A model generated the notes under the pieces. That model saw nothing but the letters and a program-made list of their open reading frames with translations. It was not told the origin of the DNA and did not search any database. The position numbers were made by a program, and so were the translations under genes. Below, piece after piece: positions 1-10,284 of a stretch of 64,000 bases of DNA. The number at the start of each line of letters is the position of its first letter. Position 1 is the first letter of the stretch. The DNA is from Stereum hirsutum FP-91666 SS1 (Eukaryota; Basidiomycota; Agaricomycetes; Russulales; Stereaceae), in contig NW_006763137.1 of NCBI RefSeq assembly GCF_000264905.1, positions 1,632,748-1,696,747 on the forward strand, written 5' to 3'.

Positions 1-713
1 GAATAGAGCGTCTCGATAAGATTAAGAAGACACGGTGGTGCTTGTTCCGCTTGAGGCAACTGGAAATGCGGAGGCATACAACAGTACACCACTCATAAAT
101 CGAGAACAATGGGCACCTTAGAGGCGGTCAAACAATAGAGTACACAATCTTACGACAGAGTGACTATCAATGATAGTATCGAAGTAGCTATATGTGATCT
201 GAAGGAACCCGTTGTCAGGAATAGCAATGATCCCTAGGTGATGAGATGTGATGGTCGTAACATCCACAGTGCAGTGAGACTCACTTGTATTGACATCCTT
301 TACGAGAGTAGTAGTTGCAGGGCCATGGTAGTAATCATATAGGCGGCCTGAGGCCTGAGCCCCGAAATGAAGTCCCACCGTGACTGCATTGGTAAAATGG
401 GTGTTCCACGAAAGTGTTGTGGAGACGCGACGTAGACATGTTAAGATACGTTGTAGGCGTGTATGGACGTAGGGGCGTTAGTCAGGCAGATATTCCTCGA
501 CAGATATTCCTCGCTTACCCGATTGAAATCTCGTCTACCCGGCCTTTGAGGAACCAGTTAGCGTGCATACACGTACATAAGTTCCAATAAGACGGAGATT
601 GCCGGACATTGAACGTCAAACGCGAGACGTCCTTACTCCTGCTGTCTGCGCGCCAGTTCGTCCAGACGTCGTGCTGGCCACCGACAGCGCCTCCAAGTAT
701 CTTCTTCGTAATT
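1..713. other. Left flank without a confident gene
   Basis: No complete gene is visible here. On the minus strand, roughly 118-417, there is an open stretch of about 100 codons ending in TAA at 118-120; it reads like protein (Tyr, Thr and His rich, for example GRLYDYYHGPATTT) and could be the last exon of a gene. I found no convincing upstream exon or start and recognise no family. The plus strand just before 714 holds the presumed promoter and 5' leader of kinase-like gene A, without a clear TATA box. Confidence 0.4.
487..513. repeat. Short direct repeat, 13-bp unit, two copies
   Basis: The unit cagatattcctcg occurs at 487-499 and again at 501-513, giving a 14-bp period. It lies about 200 nt upstream of kinase-like gene A. 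It could be a replication-slippage duplication; no function is evident. Confidence 0.8.
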
Positions 714-2168
714 ATGGGCGACATCCTACGTTGGATTCGCAGAACTGCCAATCTTTCGGCGACCCGGACAGAGCTTCCATGGCCGGGCTGGTTGGACGCG
801 GACGCCGCCAGAGCACTAACTGCCTCATCTACTACCCACCAATTTACCCTCAGCGCTCCAGAGCGACAGTGGGTACACATTCAACCATGGCTCGATTCTC
901 AGGGCTATCTTCTTAGGCCTCGTTTTCGCCAAGGGTGGACGCCATCCTGGCCAAAGTCCGCCATGACCAACCCACTGCGTCTAGAGTCTCGTCATGAGGA
1001 CGCAATTCAACATGATGTCAGTTGCATATACCCTAAATAAACCCATCATATCACTGACCTGACTTTCCTTTATTTGCAGGGAATGTATGCCTCTGTTATA
1101 ATGGATGCCGTGAGGAAGGTCGATGGACGTAGAGTGCTCCTGAAGCGATCACCTCAACCTTGCGATGGCCATGACATTGAGATCCTCACGTATCTTTCCT
1201 CTGAAGAACTCTCTCAAAATTCACGGAACCATGCGCTACCACTTCTGGATACATTGACGACCTCGGATTCCGTATTCACGGTCTTTCCTCTACTCAGAGA
1301 TCTCTCATTATCCGACTTCGACACGTTGGGGGAGGGGATAGATTTCATGGATCAAACTTTGGATGTACGTGCCCTTTGGGCAGTTTTGTTGTGCTTACGT
1401 TCCTGAGAGCCTTTTATTTGTTTAGGGGCTTGCGTTCTTGCACGAGCATCGTATTGCCCACAGGTTAGTTTGTGATCAACACTCTTGTGTACTTCGCTCC
1501 TTCATGATCGCGATGCTGATTGTACTATTCAGAGACTGTAGCATGTCCAATTTTGTCATGGATCCCGGCAAGATGTACCCTCGGGGGTTCCACCCCGATC
1601 ATGTGATGCGCGACGCGAGGGGCCGTTCCTTGGCCAACGTCCGTACTCGTACCCAAGCTGGAGGCGTGAAATACTTCTTCATCGATTTCGGCGAATCCAT
1701 GAGGTTTGGCGAGAACGAAGAACCCCTAGTCTCTGTTATCAGAAAAGCGAGTATTTTCGCGCCGGAGATGGAGGATGAATCTGTGCTCTTGTATGATGCG
1801 TACAAAGCTGACATCTACGCCCTCGGGATGACGTTTGAGCTACAATTTCTCAAGGTTCGATTCATCGCTTCTTCCTCATCCCATCTGTACACTGATCAGT
1901 CTTTTTCGGCTTCGCTAAGGAATATGTCGACGATTTCAATGCTTTCAAGCCTCTGTTCGACTCCATGACGCAGGTCAATCCCATCGACCGTCCTACCGCT
2001 GCCCAAGGCCTGGAACAGCTGCGCTCTATCACTGCTACCTTCTCTAGAACGGCGATGCATAGAAGACTGCATCGGAGATCTACTCACGACCCCGTCATAT
2101 CACCCATTCAGGACACATTACATATGCTCAATCAAAGGATTTGGGTTCTCCGAACTTGGAAGTGGTGA
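714..2168 (+). CDS. Protein kinase-like protein A (basidiomycete family)
   Basis: A spliced protein-kinase-fold gene. Exon 1 (714-1016) starts at MGDILRWIRR and contains LPWPGWL and HIQPWLDSQGYLLRPRF. Intron 1 (1017-1079, donor gtcagt) leads into VIMDAVRKVDGRRVLLKR, whose lysine fits the ATP-binding Lys. Later exons carry NHALPLLDTL, LAFLHEHRIAHR, DCSMSNFVMDPGKMYPRGF (catalytic Asp and Asn) and FIDFGES (Mg-binding DFG); an intron splits the HRD motif between Arg and Asp. The C-lobe ends with PIDRPTAAQGLEQLR and LRTWKW before TGA. The catalytic residues look intact, so an active kinase is plausible, but its substrate is unknown. A clear paralogue with the same motif order and intron positions lies at 26820-28353 on the other strand. 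An in-frame extension upstream to about 609 lacks a better ATG, so I chose 714. Confidence 0.75.
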
Positions 2169-3026
2169 AGGTGGAATTGTCCCAAGACCATCCTTCGTGC
2201 TGTCATTACCTGCACCTACCTACATGTCTTCTACCTATAATCACTCGCTCACTTTACCTTTCACCGTTGACTGTTTGCCTCTTGTACCTTCGCTTTTGAC
2301 ATCTTCGCTATTCATCCCACTGCTGTCCAACTACTGTCACTATACCACCACTGCCCCTGCTTCGAAGCTCTGTTTTCCTTGCTTTGCTGTGATTTCCAAC
2401 CTTCACTCGCTGTTCTTGTTGTTTTGTTGTTTTGCGATCAACATCTTGCATATGAATGTTCTGAACGTTCTCAGTCAAATTTGAACGTTTTGCAAGACGT
2501 TGACATACGTATGTGATTCATTTGAGTATGCAATTAACGAGTGATTCACCTCGAATAAATAGTAGACAAGTAGAGTCTATGGGCTCTTCTAGCAGTCAGT
2601 ATAGATTTAAGCCATCGTCGCCTCGCCATCTATGCTTAGAGGCACAATGAAGGAGACACTTTCGACCAATACTATATTCCTCGATGTGGAAACAAAGGTA
2701 CCCCTTGTTCCAGTTCTGCGGCGGTCGAACCACACATTCTTTCCGTAACCAGAGAAGAAACACATCACCCACTACATGGCTATGACCACCCATGATACGA
2801 CCGTACGTACTTTGTGGATCATAGCGCACATGCCAGCCTTTGGAGTACGATGAAGCGCAAGACATTTTCGCCGTGCCCTTCTACGCCCAGCTCAAATCTT
2901 ATTATGATGCTCACTGTCGAGTATCAGTCTTCACGTCTTGCACCACGAATGGTCCAGAAGGTGTTGGCGCTCACACCTTATACATAAACATTCATATCCA
3001 TCCTGAAAGTTACACCCGACGTCCGT
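2169..3026. other. Intergenic, convergent 3' flanks
   Basis: This stretch lies between the 3' ends of kinase-like gene A (+) and ARP2 (-). It starts pyrimidine-rich, as expected of a 3' UTR, and includes gaataaatag near 2553 that could serve as a polyadenylation signal. The reading frames present have no family motifs. I see no gene. Confidence 0.5.
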
Positions 3027-4662
3027 TTAGTTGTCTCCCCGTCCAAGCTTATCCAGCGACCGGACACCCTGCTCATACCATTCCTCCCTAGATATCCAGA
3101 AATCTTCCCTGCCCTTCATGATATCGGCCAAGACTGCACCACCAAGGAAGACCATGTGTTTACGGCGAGGAGGGTCTTCGATGCGGATCTTGAATTTCTG
3201 CAAAACCAGAGCAATCAGCATCAGAACCAAGCCCTCGTTTTGCGCTTGTAGATTCCACTGCGGGTGAGCTCGAGCCACTAGAGTAGAAGGACGTACGTTC
3301 AACCGCGTTGGGTCACCGTTCAACACCCTCGTCAAGTACAGCTGCTTCATCTCCTTCTCCAGCCTGCTCGGGAGTCCAGGGTACATGCTAGAACCACCGG
3401 AAAGAACAACGTGCTTGTAGAGCTCCGAACGAACGTCAACTGCAGCATTCTGGATGGTGTTGAACAACATCTCCGCCATGCCGGGCTGTTCGATGTCCAC
3501 GAGATGAGGTTGGAACATGCATTCGGGGGCTTCGAAACGTTCAGAGCCAACTTTGATCGTACGGCCGTCGGGGAGCTAGGATGGTACAGAAAGACAGGCA
3601 TACGAAGCAGCCACAAGAGGTGTGAGGGGGAGGACTCGTTGAGAGTAAGGGGTAGGACATACGGTGTAGCTCTCAACGAGCGTGGTTGTCTCTTCTGAGA
3701 GTTTTGTGTCCATGTCAAGGTCGTAACTTCGAACACGGACGCCATGTCAATCGAAGTAGAAGATTAGATAGAGCAAGAATGAGGCGCACCTCACATAGCA
3801 CAGCTTCTCCTTGATCTCCCGCACAGTCTCAAAGTCAGCTGTTCGATTGAAAGCGTACCCTCGCATGAGGAGCAGCTTGATCAAGTATCGTGTGACATCC
3901 CGGCCAGCAATATCAAGTCGACTTGTCAGATGCGGAAGAGAGAAACCATCGTACACCGGCACGATGTGGGTAACACCGTCTCCAGAGTCCACGACAACGC
4001 CGGTGGTTAGACCTGAAGAACATCATGGCAGACCCCATATACCGGATAATTTCCAAAGTCAAGAGCACAAACCTATCAGTCCGTGCAACTTACAGTGCGC
4101 AGAGAAACGCACCTTGCGCGTAAAGCGTCAACACCGCCTGGATAGCGACATACACCCCCTGAAATCCATACTCCTCGAACATAACCTGACACATTCTCTG
4201 CCTGTTCACCTTCGGATTCATGGGCGGCTCCGTCAACAAGACCTTCCGTCCCTGAGGATCCACCCTGAGCTTCTCGTTGAATGTATAGTCCCATAGATGC
4301 TTCATGTCCTCCCAGTTGCGGACAATGCCATGTTCCATGGGCTGCGTAACCTGCAGGTAGTTGCGCAGGGAGGCAGCCTCGTCTCCTATCATGATGTCCT
4401 TGATGATGGCATCGCCGACACGCTCCTCTGCACGAAGAATTGGACGACCAATAATGGAGGGGAATACTACGTGGGGTCGTAGTTAAGTTGTTGAGTTCGT
4501 TGCCTATATGAGTAGCAGTGACAGACCATGTTCGGGGAAATTGGAACCGGCGTATCCTACTTTGACGAACTATAAAAGAGTTATCGAAAGAACTGCCACT
4601 GTTATACCAATCACACTTACACCGGTCCCATTGTCAACCACGAGAGGTATAGAGGGATCCAT
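3027..4662 (-). CDS. arp2: Actin-related protein 2 (Arp2/3 complex subunit)
   Basis: Arp2 is one of the two actin-like subunits of the Arp2/3 complex, which nucleates branched actin at sites of endocytosis and polarised growth. The start at 4662 gives [14 protein letters not shown], the actin-fold phosphate-1 loop. Further exons give [45 protein letters not shown] (phosphate-2 loop), [32 protein letters not shown] (adenosine loop) and the Arp2-specific end [20 protein letters not shown]. This last motif separates Arp2 from actin and Arp3. At least six exons are needed, with introns after NGTG, PEH, YAQG, CYV and TRLN. All nucleotide-binding motifs are present, so the gene looks intact. An ACGCGT hexamer lies at 4664-4669, immediately upstream of the ATG. 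Confidence 0.95.
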
Positions 4663-5082
4663 GACGCGTGTTATGGGGGAAAGCAAGTAGATGGCGGTAA
4701 AGACTCTAGCATTACGCTCAGTGCCACACGTGCTAAACCGAGTGCCTGGGGTCCTTGGTGGCCTAATTGTGGCGCAAGTATCTTGGGACTCGACAGCGTA
4801 GATTTGCTACTGACACGATCGCCCCTCCATATATTTAGGGATCTAACATTAACGAAGAGTAGACTTGATGCTGATTTTGGGACACTGAACAGACATAACA
4901 GACATGAAAGTGATATTATAAATTCTGGATGCTCTATCTAACTCCATGAGATCCAGAAAGATGTGGCGTGAAAGGCTCAAGAGGCCATACGCATCTATAC
5001 GCATCTATTCGGTGATGTGTCTTGAGGTGATAGATATTCCATAACTATATCAGAGCTTCTTTACTTCACGTTGCATAACTTC
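4663..5082. promoter_or_regulatory. Upstream region of ARP2
   Basis: These 420 nt separate the ARP2 start from the end of the PQ-loop gene, so they should hold the ARP2 promoter. I see no TATA box. The part nearest 5000 has a repeated word, gcatctatacgcatctat (about 4990-5007). No coding content is visible. Confidence 0.45.
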
Positions 5083-6408
5083 CTACTCCTTCGGGGCCTC
5101 AGGAGCAGTAGATTCGATATCATGGCCAATCCCTCCCAACTCAGTCCTACGAGTTCGATGCTGCGCTTCAGCATCCGTAAGCGGAATAGGTCCATCTTGC
5201 TCAATATCTCTATTGATATTATCATTGTGATCACCGCAATTTCTGGGTTCGTCCATCGTTGAGCCGGCGAGAGCGGCTTGTCGTACCCGATCACGCTTGC
5301 GAGCGCGAGGATTAAGTATCAAAGCGCAAACGATGACGATAACATCCAAGAACTGTTCGAAACGAGGAAACATCGTCAGTACAACATTGGCGAACGGAAA
5401 GTTGAAATTCAGAGAATCACGGCTTTACGCACGGCAGCGGCAGAGTATGAAACACAGGCAATGACGTCAAAATCCTGTTTGAATGCGAGTGAGAGGTCGG
5501 AGAAGAGTCCTCCAAGCGCGTCGACCGCCATGAAAATGAGAGAGATGCCGATGACAGCTTTGTATTTGTATATTTCGTAGTACTGTGGGCTTTTTCCAGC
5601 CGTACGAAAGATGAGCAACCAGGAAGAGGGTGGAAGAGGTCGAACATACAATAGAGCGAGACTGATCAGGATAGTGCTCATGATTCCGAAGAACTGTACT
5701 CCCCTTTGGCCTGACTCTTTACCTGCACGGTAAGCCGGCTGTCGCAAACAGGGAAAAGACCCTTAGAATGCTTTGGGAGCTGCGGCCGATCAGAAACATG
5801 CTCACTCTCAAAGCATAGACAAAGCCCGTCTGGAGTGCAGCCACGAGACTCATCATCCCAAGAAAGATCAGGATGCATGAGCGTCGAGAGTATTGCTTGT
5901 CGTAATACAGGCACTGACAAGAAAGCGCAAGATGACGATCATGATCAGGTCGGACGTCACACATTTAGCGTGGGCGATCAGATAGGAGGAAGCACGAAGT
6001 CGAAGCGTACTTGGGCCCATGAAACAAGCGACAGAAACGAGAACAGCTGAGGCTGCACGATGAGTGGGATGTTCAAGTCTTGCACGATGACGTATGTCCC
6101 CAATGGGACGGCAGCGATAGCCCACAGCAACCTGTTATATGTATGTTACTATCAGATTCATCCCAACCACAAGAGCCCTATTAAGAAAGGGTCGGTTCGA
6201 ACACAGAGGTGACGTACGGCAGCCAATGTGAAAGTCCCTTCGTCGACTTCGTCCTCCAACTCTTCCACACCTGGGGTAGCAACTGACCGCACCAGCATAT
6301 TGTGCCTAAACAAGGTGAGCCGTTCAGCTTTTCTCCTCGTGCTGTCTTGAAGAGGAGCTAGGACTTACCCATCGTACCCAATACATTTTCCGCGACAGGA
6401 TTCGGCAT
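5083..6408 (-). CDS. PQ-loop repeat membrane protein
   Basis: A multi-spanning membrane protein with two PQ-loop repeats, the family that includes lysosomal/vacuolar amino-acid exporters and related SWEET-like carriers. The start at 6408 gives MPNPVAENVLGTMG. Exon 2 gives TICWCGQLLPQVWKSWRTK and STKGLSHWLP, the first PQ motif. Exon 3 begins LLWAIAAVPLGTYVI. The second repeat is FPQYYEIYKYKAVIGISL followed by FMAVDALGGLFSDLSLAF. The second PQ survives only if the 60-nt intron 5590-5649 uses the AG just before CCCACAG. The hydrophilic tail, rich in Arg, Asp and Glu, ends STAPEAPKE. Hydrophobic segments alternate with short loops, consistent with seven helices. The substrate cannot be told from sequence. 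Its 3' end faces the ARP2 promoter. Confidence 0.8.
5590..5649 (-). other. 60-nt stopless intron in the PQ-loop gene
   Basis: The donor is gtatgttcg (5641-5649) and the acceptor AG lies just before CCCACAG. The intron is 60 nt, a multiple of three, and has no stop in frame, so retention would insert 20 residues directly before the second PQ motif. An alternative AG seven bases further on would delete the PQ codons and shift the frame. I infer the upstream AG because it preserves the family motif. Confidence 0.6.
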
Positions 6409-7113
6409 CAGTTCCGAGTCAGTGCTAGACCTGAACGTTGAACAATGTGTGTAGGAGAATCGGCGTGATATTCAAGCCACTTCAACCCAGACTATAACAC
6501 CTGGTGATGCCTTCAGATCACTCTGAATGGAAAGAGTGGGTGTCTCTGAGTTCTTCGGGTCTGAAATACTACCGTACTCAAGCCTGGGAGAGCATGACGA
6601 GACCGGCGGACATGACGGCCTCTGACTCGAGCCGGAGAATTTCAGTTCAAACGAGGGCACCAGTAGCGCTCAAGTTGCGGCCGTACCGGATAGATTATAA
6701 GAGAGTCGGTTGACAAGGTGGTGAATGCGGACGCGTAGGTACGTATATTACACACCGCGGTCCCAGTTTGCAAACAGCCGGCCCTCCACCGGAACCGCCA
6801 GACGAGCTCGCCGAAGTTACAGGCTGTAGATCTGGTCAGTCCGAGAGGAGGGTGGATATTGTATATACATGAGTTTACTACGCTACTAATACGATGCGGC
6901 GAACCATGACCAAAATTCGTGTCCTACTTAACCTCCTCCATCTCTCCCTCGGACTCCATTGCTGTCCGGGCACTCGTCCTCCCAAACCTCGGTAAGCACC
7001 GTACGATCGCTCTCAGAACTTGACCCTTCCTCCGTTTTCCTCTTCTTCCGCGGCGGTATAGTGTCCTGCGTCCTGCCCCCTTCCAAATCCTCCACCTTTT
7101 CGTCCTCGTTGAG
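6409..7113. other. Intergenic region, including the in-frame remnant tail of the FunK1 gene
   Basis: Between the PQ-loop start and about 6927 I see no confident gene; a minus-strand frame at 6472-6660 has no recognisable motif. From 7113 down to 6928 on the minus strand the sequence continues the FunK1 reading frame beyond its TAG stop for 61 codons to a TAA. This tail contains IPPRKKRKTEEG, a classic basic nuclear-localisation motif, and an acidic and Ser-rich end. It looks like former or conditionally translated coding sequence. Confidence 0.6.
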
Positions 7114-9380
7114 CTAGGCCGACTCCGAGTCCCTCTTGTAGGCGTAGTGAGCATCGCGTGGGAACGGGTTGTCGATCGGACCGTCGTCATCCTGCCAGGT
7201 CATCGTCAAGTATGGCTCGAGTATGTCGGAAAGCGCAGTCGTCTTCGCAATGAAACTTAGAATCTTCTCGTTCGTCTCCAGAAACCCCTTCCGTTCCGCA
7301 TCGAACGCAGCGTCTTCCGGGACCCACACCAAACGCGTTTTGTAACGTGGCCTGAGCAACTCGAGCATGTCGTTGAGGGCGCTGTTCAAATTGATGGGCG
7401 CGAAGGCTGTCGGTACATGGGCCAATCCTTCATGGTGTATCAACAGCTTGTGAGCACCGCCCTGAGGTGGACCTTCCGTCTGCACGGAAAGCTCATCAAA
7501 GATATAATGGAACAGCGAGCGGAGTCTTGTATGGCGGACCGAATGGCTACTGTGGTGTAGCGCGAGCCAGAGCAGAACCCAGAATAGCGACTCCATGTCG
7601 TCCACAAGGAGATGTGGTGCGGCCGGGTCCTGCAGCCTTGCGGCGGAGATGAATTGCCAAGTGCCAGTTTGGTCGACAGCTCTCGGTTGACCCCGGTTTA
7701 GGCGTTCGATCTGCTGGCTCATGTCGAAGTCGATGAGGAAACCGCGATCCTCGTAGATCATGACGTTGCCGACGCTGATGTCCCAGTGGCGATACCCGGC
7801 CTCCTCGAGACTGGCAAGCACTGCGACATCAGAAAGGTGAACAGACAAGTCAGTACAAACCTCATAGTTAATCACATCTCGCTCAAGGATTAAACTTCGA
7901 TGGCGATAGACACGACACGCACCTTGGAGGACATCATATATAACCTGAATAACTTGCTTCCAGCACTTGAACCTCCAGAGTTTGGTCGCGACCTCGTACG
8001 AAACCAGCCTGTATGGACGGAGAACTCTTCGAATCCTGGACAAGTATCTCACGCCCCTAGGAAGTAAGAGGCCGGCAGCATCGACGGCGGTGTGGAGGAT
8101 GGTGTCGCTGGATTCGCCATGTGGCATAACATCCCAGGCGCAGTACACGGTAGGTATGCGCTGCACGCCCTTACTATGCAGTTTGTTGAGGATCTCGTGC
8201 TCCGCTTCATGGTCAGAGGAGACGACCCGGTGTGTGTCTTTGAGAAAGCAAACGCGTTGGCTCAGACAGTGGTAAGCGCGGAACGGGCGTGTCCGCCGTC
8301 CAAAGGGACCTCGGTCAAACATGAGCCTCGGCGCCGCGACGATGAAATCAAATTCGGAGAGAGGGGATTGCGGGTCGATGTAGAACGATTTCGTAGGCTG
8401 AATGTCCGGACCAGGAGCGGGAGCGGCAGGAGGCCTCATGCGGATGTAGTAAAGCTGTCCTGTCTCTTCGAACTCCGTCTCTCCGTCGTCGAGCGCAAGG
8501 CGAGCTTCCAAGACTTCGGGCTTGGAAGCGGGAATTGGCTCGACGGTGTCGTCGTGTCCGCGCTGGGCGCGGGTGAGATGGTTATACCTCCATATGAATT
8601 CGGTCAACCAGGGCCGGCCCAGTATGAGGAAGGCCTTCGTGATGACGGCCCCGGAGCGGTCCCATCGAATGAGTCGAGCACGATTCTTGATAATGAGGAC
8701 CGAGAAGGCAAAGAACCGAAACTGAAGCTGAAAGAGGGCACTGGTGTACGCGCAGATCTGGCCGCGAGTGTCCATCCCGTTCGCTGACGCCCTTTCAAAG
8801 GGGAATGCGTCGGTAGACGTCTTGTCAACAATGTCGCAGAACGGGTCGTCGCTTGATTTGATCTTGATCTCGTCGTACCGGTCGCAGCAAGCAAAATTCG
8901 TGGTGGGGCTGACCGGACGCGGCATGGACCTGTCGTAGACCATGATGTCGGGCTTCAAGCCTTTGCGGTTTTCGACGTCAGGGGGCACCGTCTGCGGATC
9001 GACGACGCCCGAGGTGTCCACATATTTCATGATGCCCTCCGGATCCAACATCTCGCAAGTGGAGATCTGAGCAGTGAGAGCATTTAGGAAGTGACGCGAC
9101 GAAGAGGGGAATGAAGGAAAATATGCACGTATAGTAGATACATGTCGTTCTCGACCTTCGCGTCGCTCAGTCCTTCCCAATAAGGGCCCGGCGGTCGGAC
9201 GCGCTTTTTCCCATCTTTGTCAGGGGGTGGGGCAGGTACGTATCTGCGCAGAAACTCTTTGGGATGCATTGGACCGATGAACCTCCCAGCGGATTCATTG
9301 ACCATATCGCGCTTGATGGGATCGAATTCGTTGTGGGTGGACGTGCAGGGCGCCACGGAGGCGAGTTCGTCTGACACCAT
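7114..9380 (-). CDS. FunK1-type fungal protein kinase
   Basis: FunK1 is a large kinase-like family expanded in Agaricomycetes, with roles mostly unknown. The protein starts MVSDELASVAPC at 9380; an intron of about 75 nt follows VENDMY near 9140. The N-terminal half carries LIRWDRSGAVITKAF and PWLTEFIWRY, typical of this family. A second intron near 7830-7921 precedes LASLEEAGYRHWDISVGN. The catalytic loop is HWDISVGNVMI, with Trp instead of Arg in HRD, and the Mg motif is LIDFDMS. TGTWQFISAARL is the P+1-like segment and DDMESLFWVLLWLALHH follows. The frame ends at TAG (7114-7116), after which the same frame runs on for 61 codons with a basic NLS-like motif. An upstream coding exon is possible, because a Pro/Ser/Thr-rich frame continues 5' of the chosen ATG to about 9580. 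Confidence 0.85.
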
Positions 9381-10284
9381 AGTCTTTTGCGGCTTCAGTG
9401 AGCAGGGTGAGAGTGTAGACGTTGAAGTCTGAGAGGTCGAAGGTTGGGCAAGTGGGGGGGCAACAGGAGGAAACGGTTCCGACCGAGGACGAGCGATGGC
9501 GGCGGCGCAGACAGCGACAGCGGGGAGAGGCGATGGAATGGAAACGACCTGGGATGCGAGTAGTCTGGTAACTGAGCGTCAACATCGATACTCAATCGTC
9601 CAGTTTTGCTTGCACTATTACATGTCGACCCAAGAGACAGATCAGTTCCCGGTCTAGGATGCATGTTGTGGCCCTGGCCAACAAGTGGAACATCACCCGG
9701 ACTGGCTTCCGCTGGCGCAAGTACGAGCAAAAGTACGGGGACGATGTGGCCAGCGTGTGCCCAGGCAGCGAGCAAACCGATCGTCCATCCAACATCCACC
9801 GTACGAACGAAGGAGCGAGTTATAACTGCCAATTGTCGTTGCAATTGTGATTGTGATTGTTATTGATATCGTATTCCTACATCTTCCCCAGGAGACCAAA
9901 ATATCGTAATAAAGCGACCGGAGCGGTAGCATAGAACACTGAGGACAAGAATAGAGTAAGACGAGGTATGGCGGACGGAAGAGAGGGAGGAACAGACGAC
10001 ACTAAATCTAGTGGCGGCCTATGAAATGAATTACAGAGCAGCTCTATAATCTAGGACTCAGTGAGGAGGGAGGAGGGATGTACGAGGGAAAATACCGTGG
10101 GGATTAGCGTTACATGCCTTGGCGTACGTGTGCGAGTGCGTGAGGGGATATGGACACAAATACAGATTGCGTGATAAGGGAGATGGGTGTGCGTGTGAGG
10201 TTGGAAAGAAGAGGTATCATTTTCGAAGCACGAAAGCACGGGCAGAAGAATTGGGAAAGAGGAGGGGGAGCGACAGAAAGGCAA
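9381..10284. other. Intergenic region, possible 5' exon of FunK1
   Basis: The minus strand from 9381 to about 9580 is open in the FunK1 frame and Pro/Ser/Thr-rich (for example PPVAPPLAQPSTSQTSTST), so it may be an upstream exon or 5' leader. Between 9590 and 9870 both strands have frames of 60-150 codons without family motifs. The rest is the 3' flank of the sugar transporter. No confident gene. Confidence 0.4.

Noticed and set aside
6180..6230. ggttcgaaca resembling a tRNA B box
   Set aside because: No A box, no cloverleaf pairing, and the site lies in an intron of the PQ-loop gene.
9592..9866. Frames on both strands around 9.6-9.9 kb
   Set aside because: No family motif, no good splice signals and no consistent start; more likely leader or promoter sequence.
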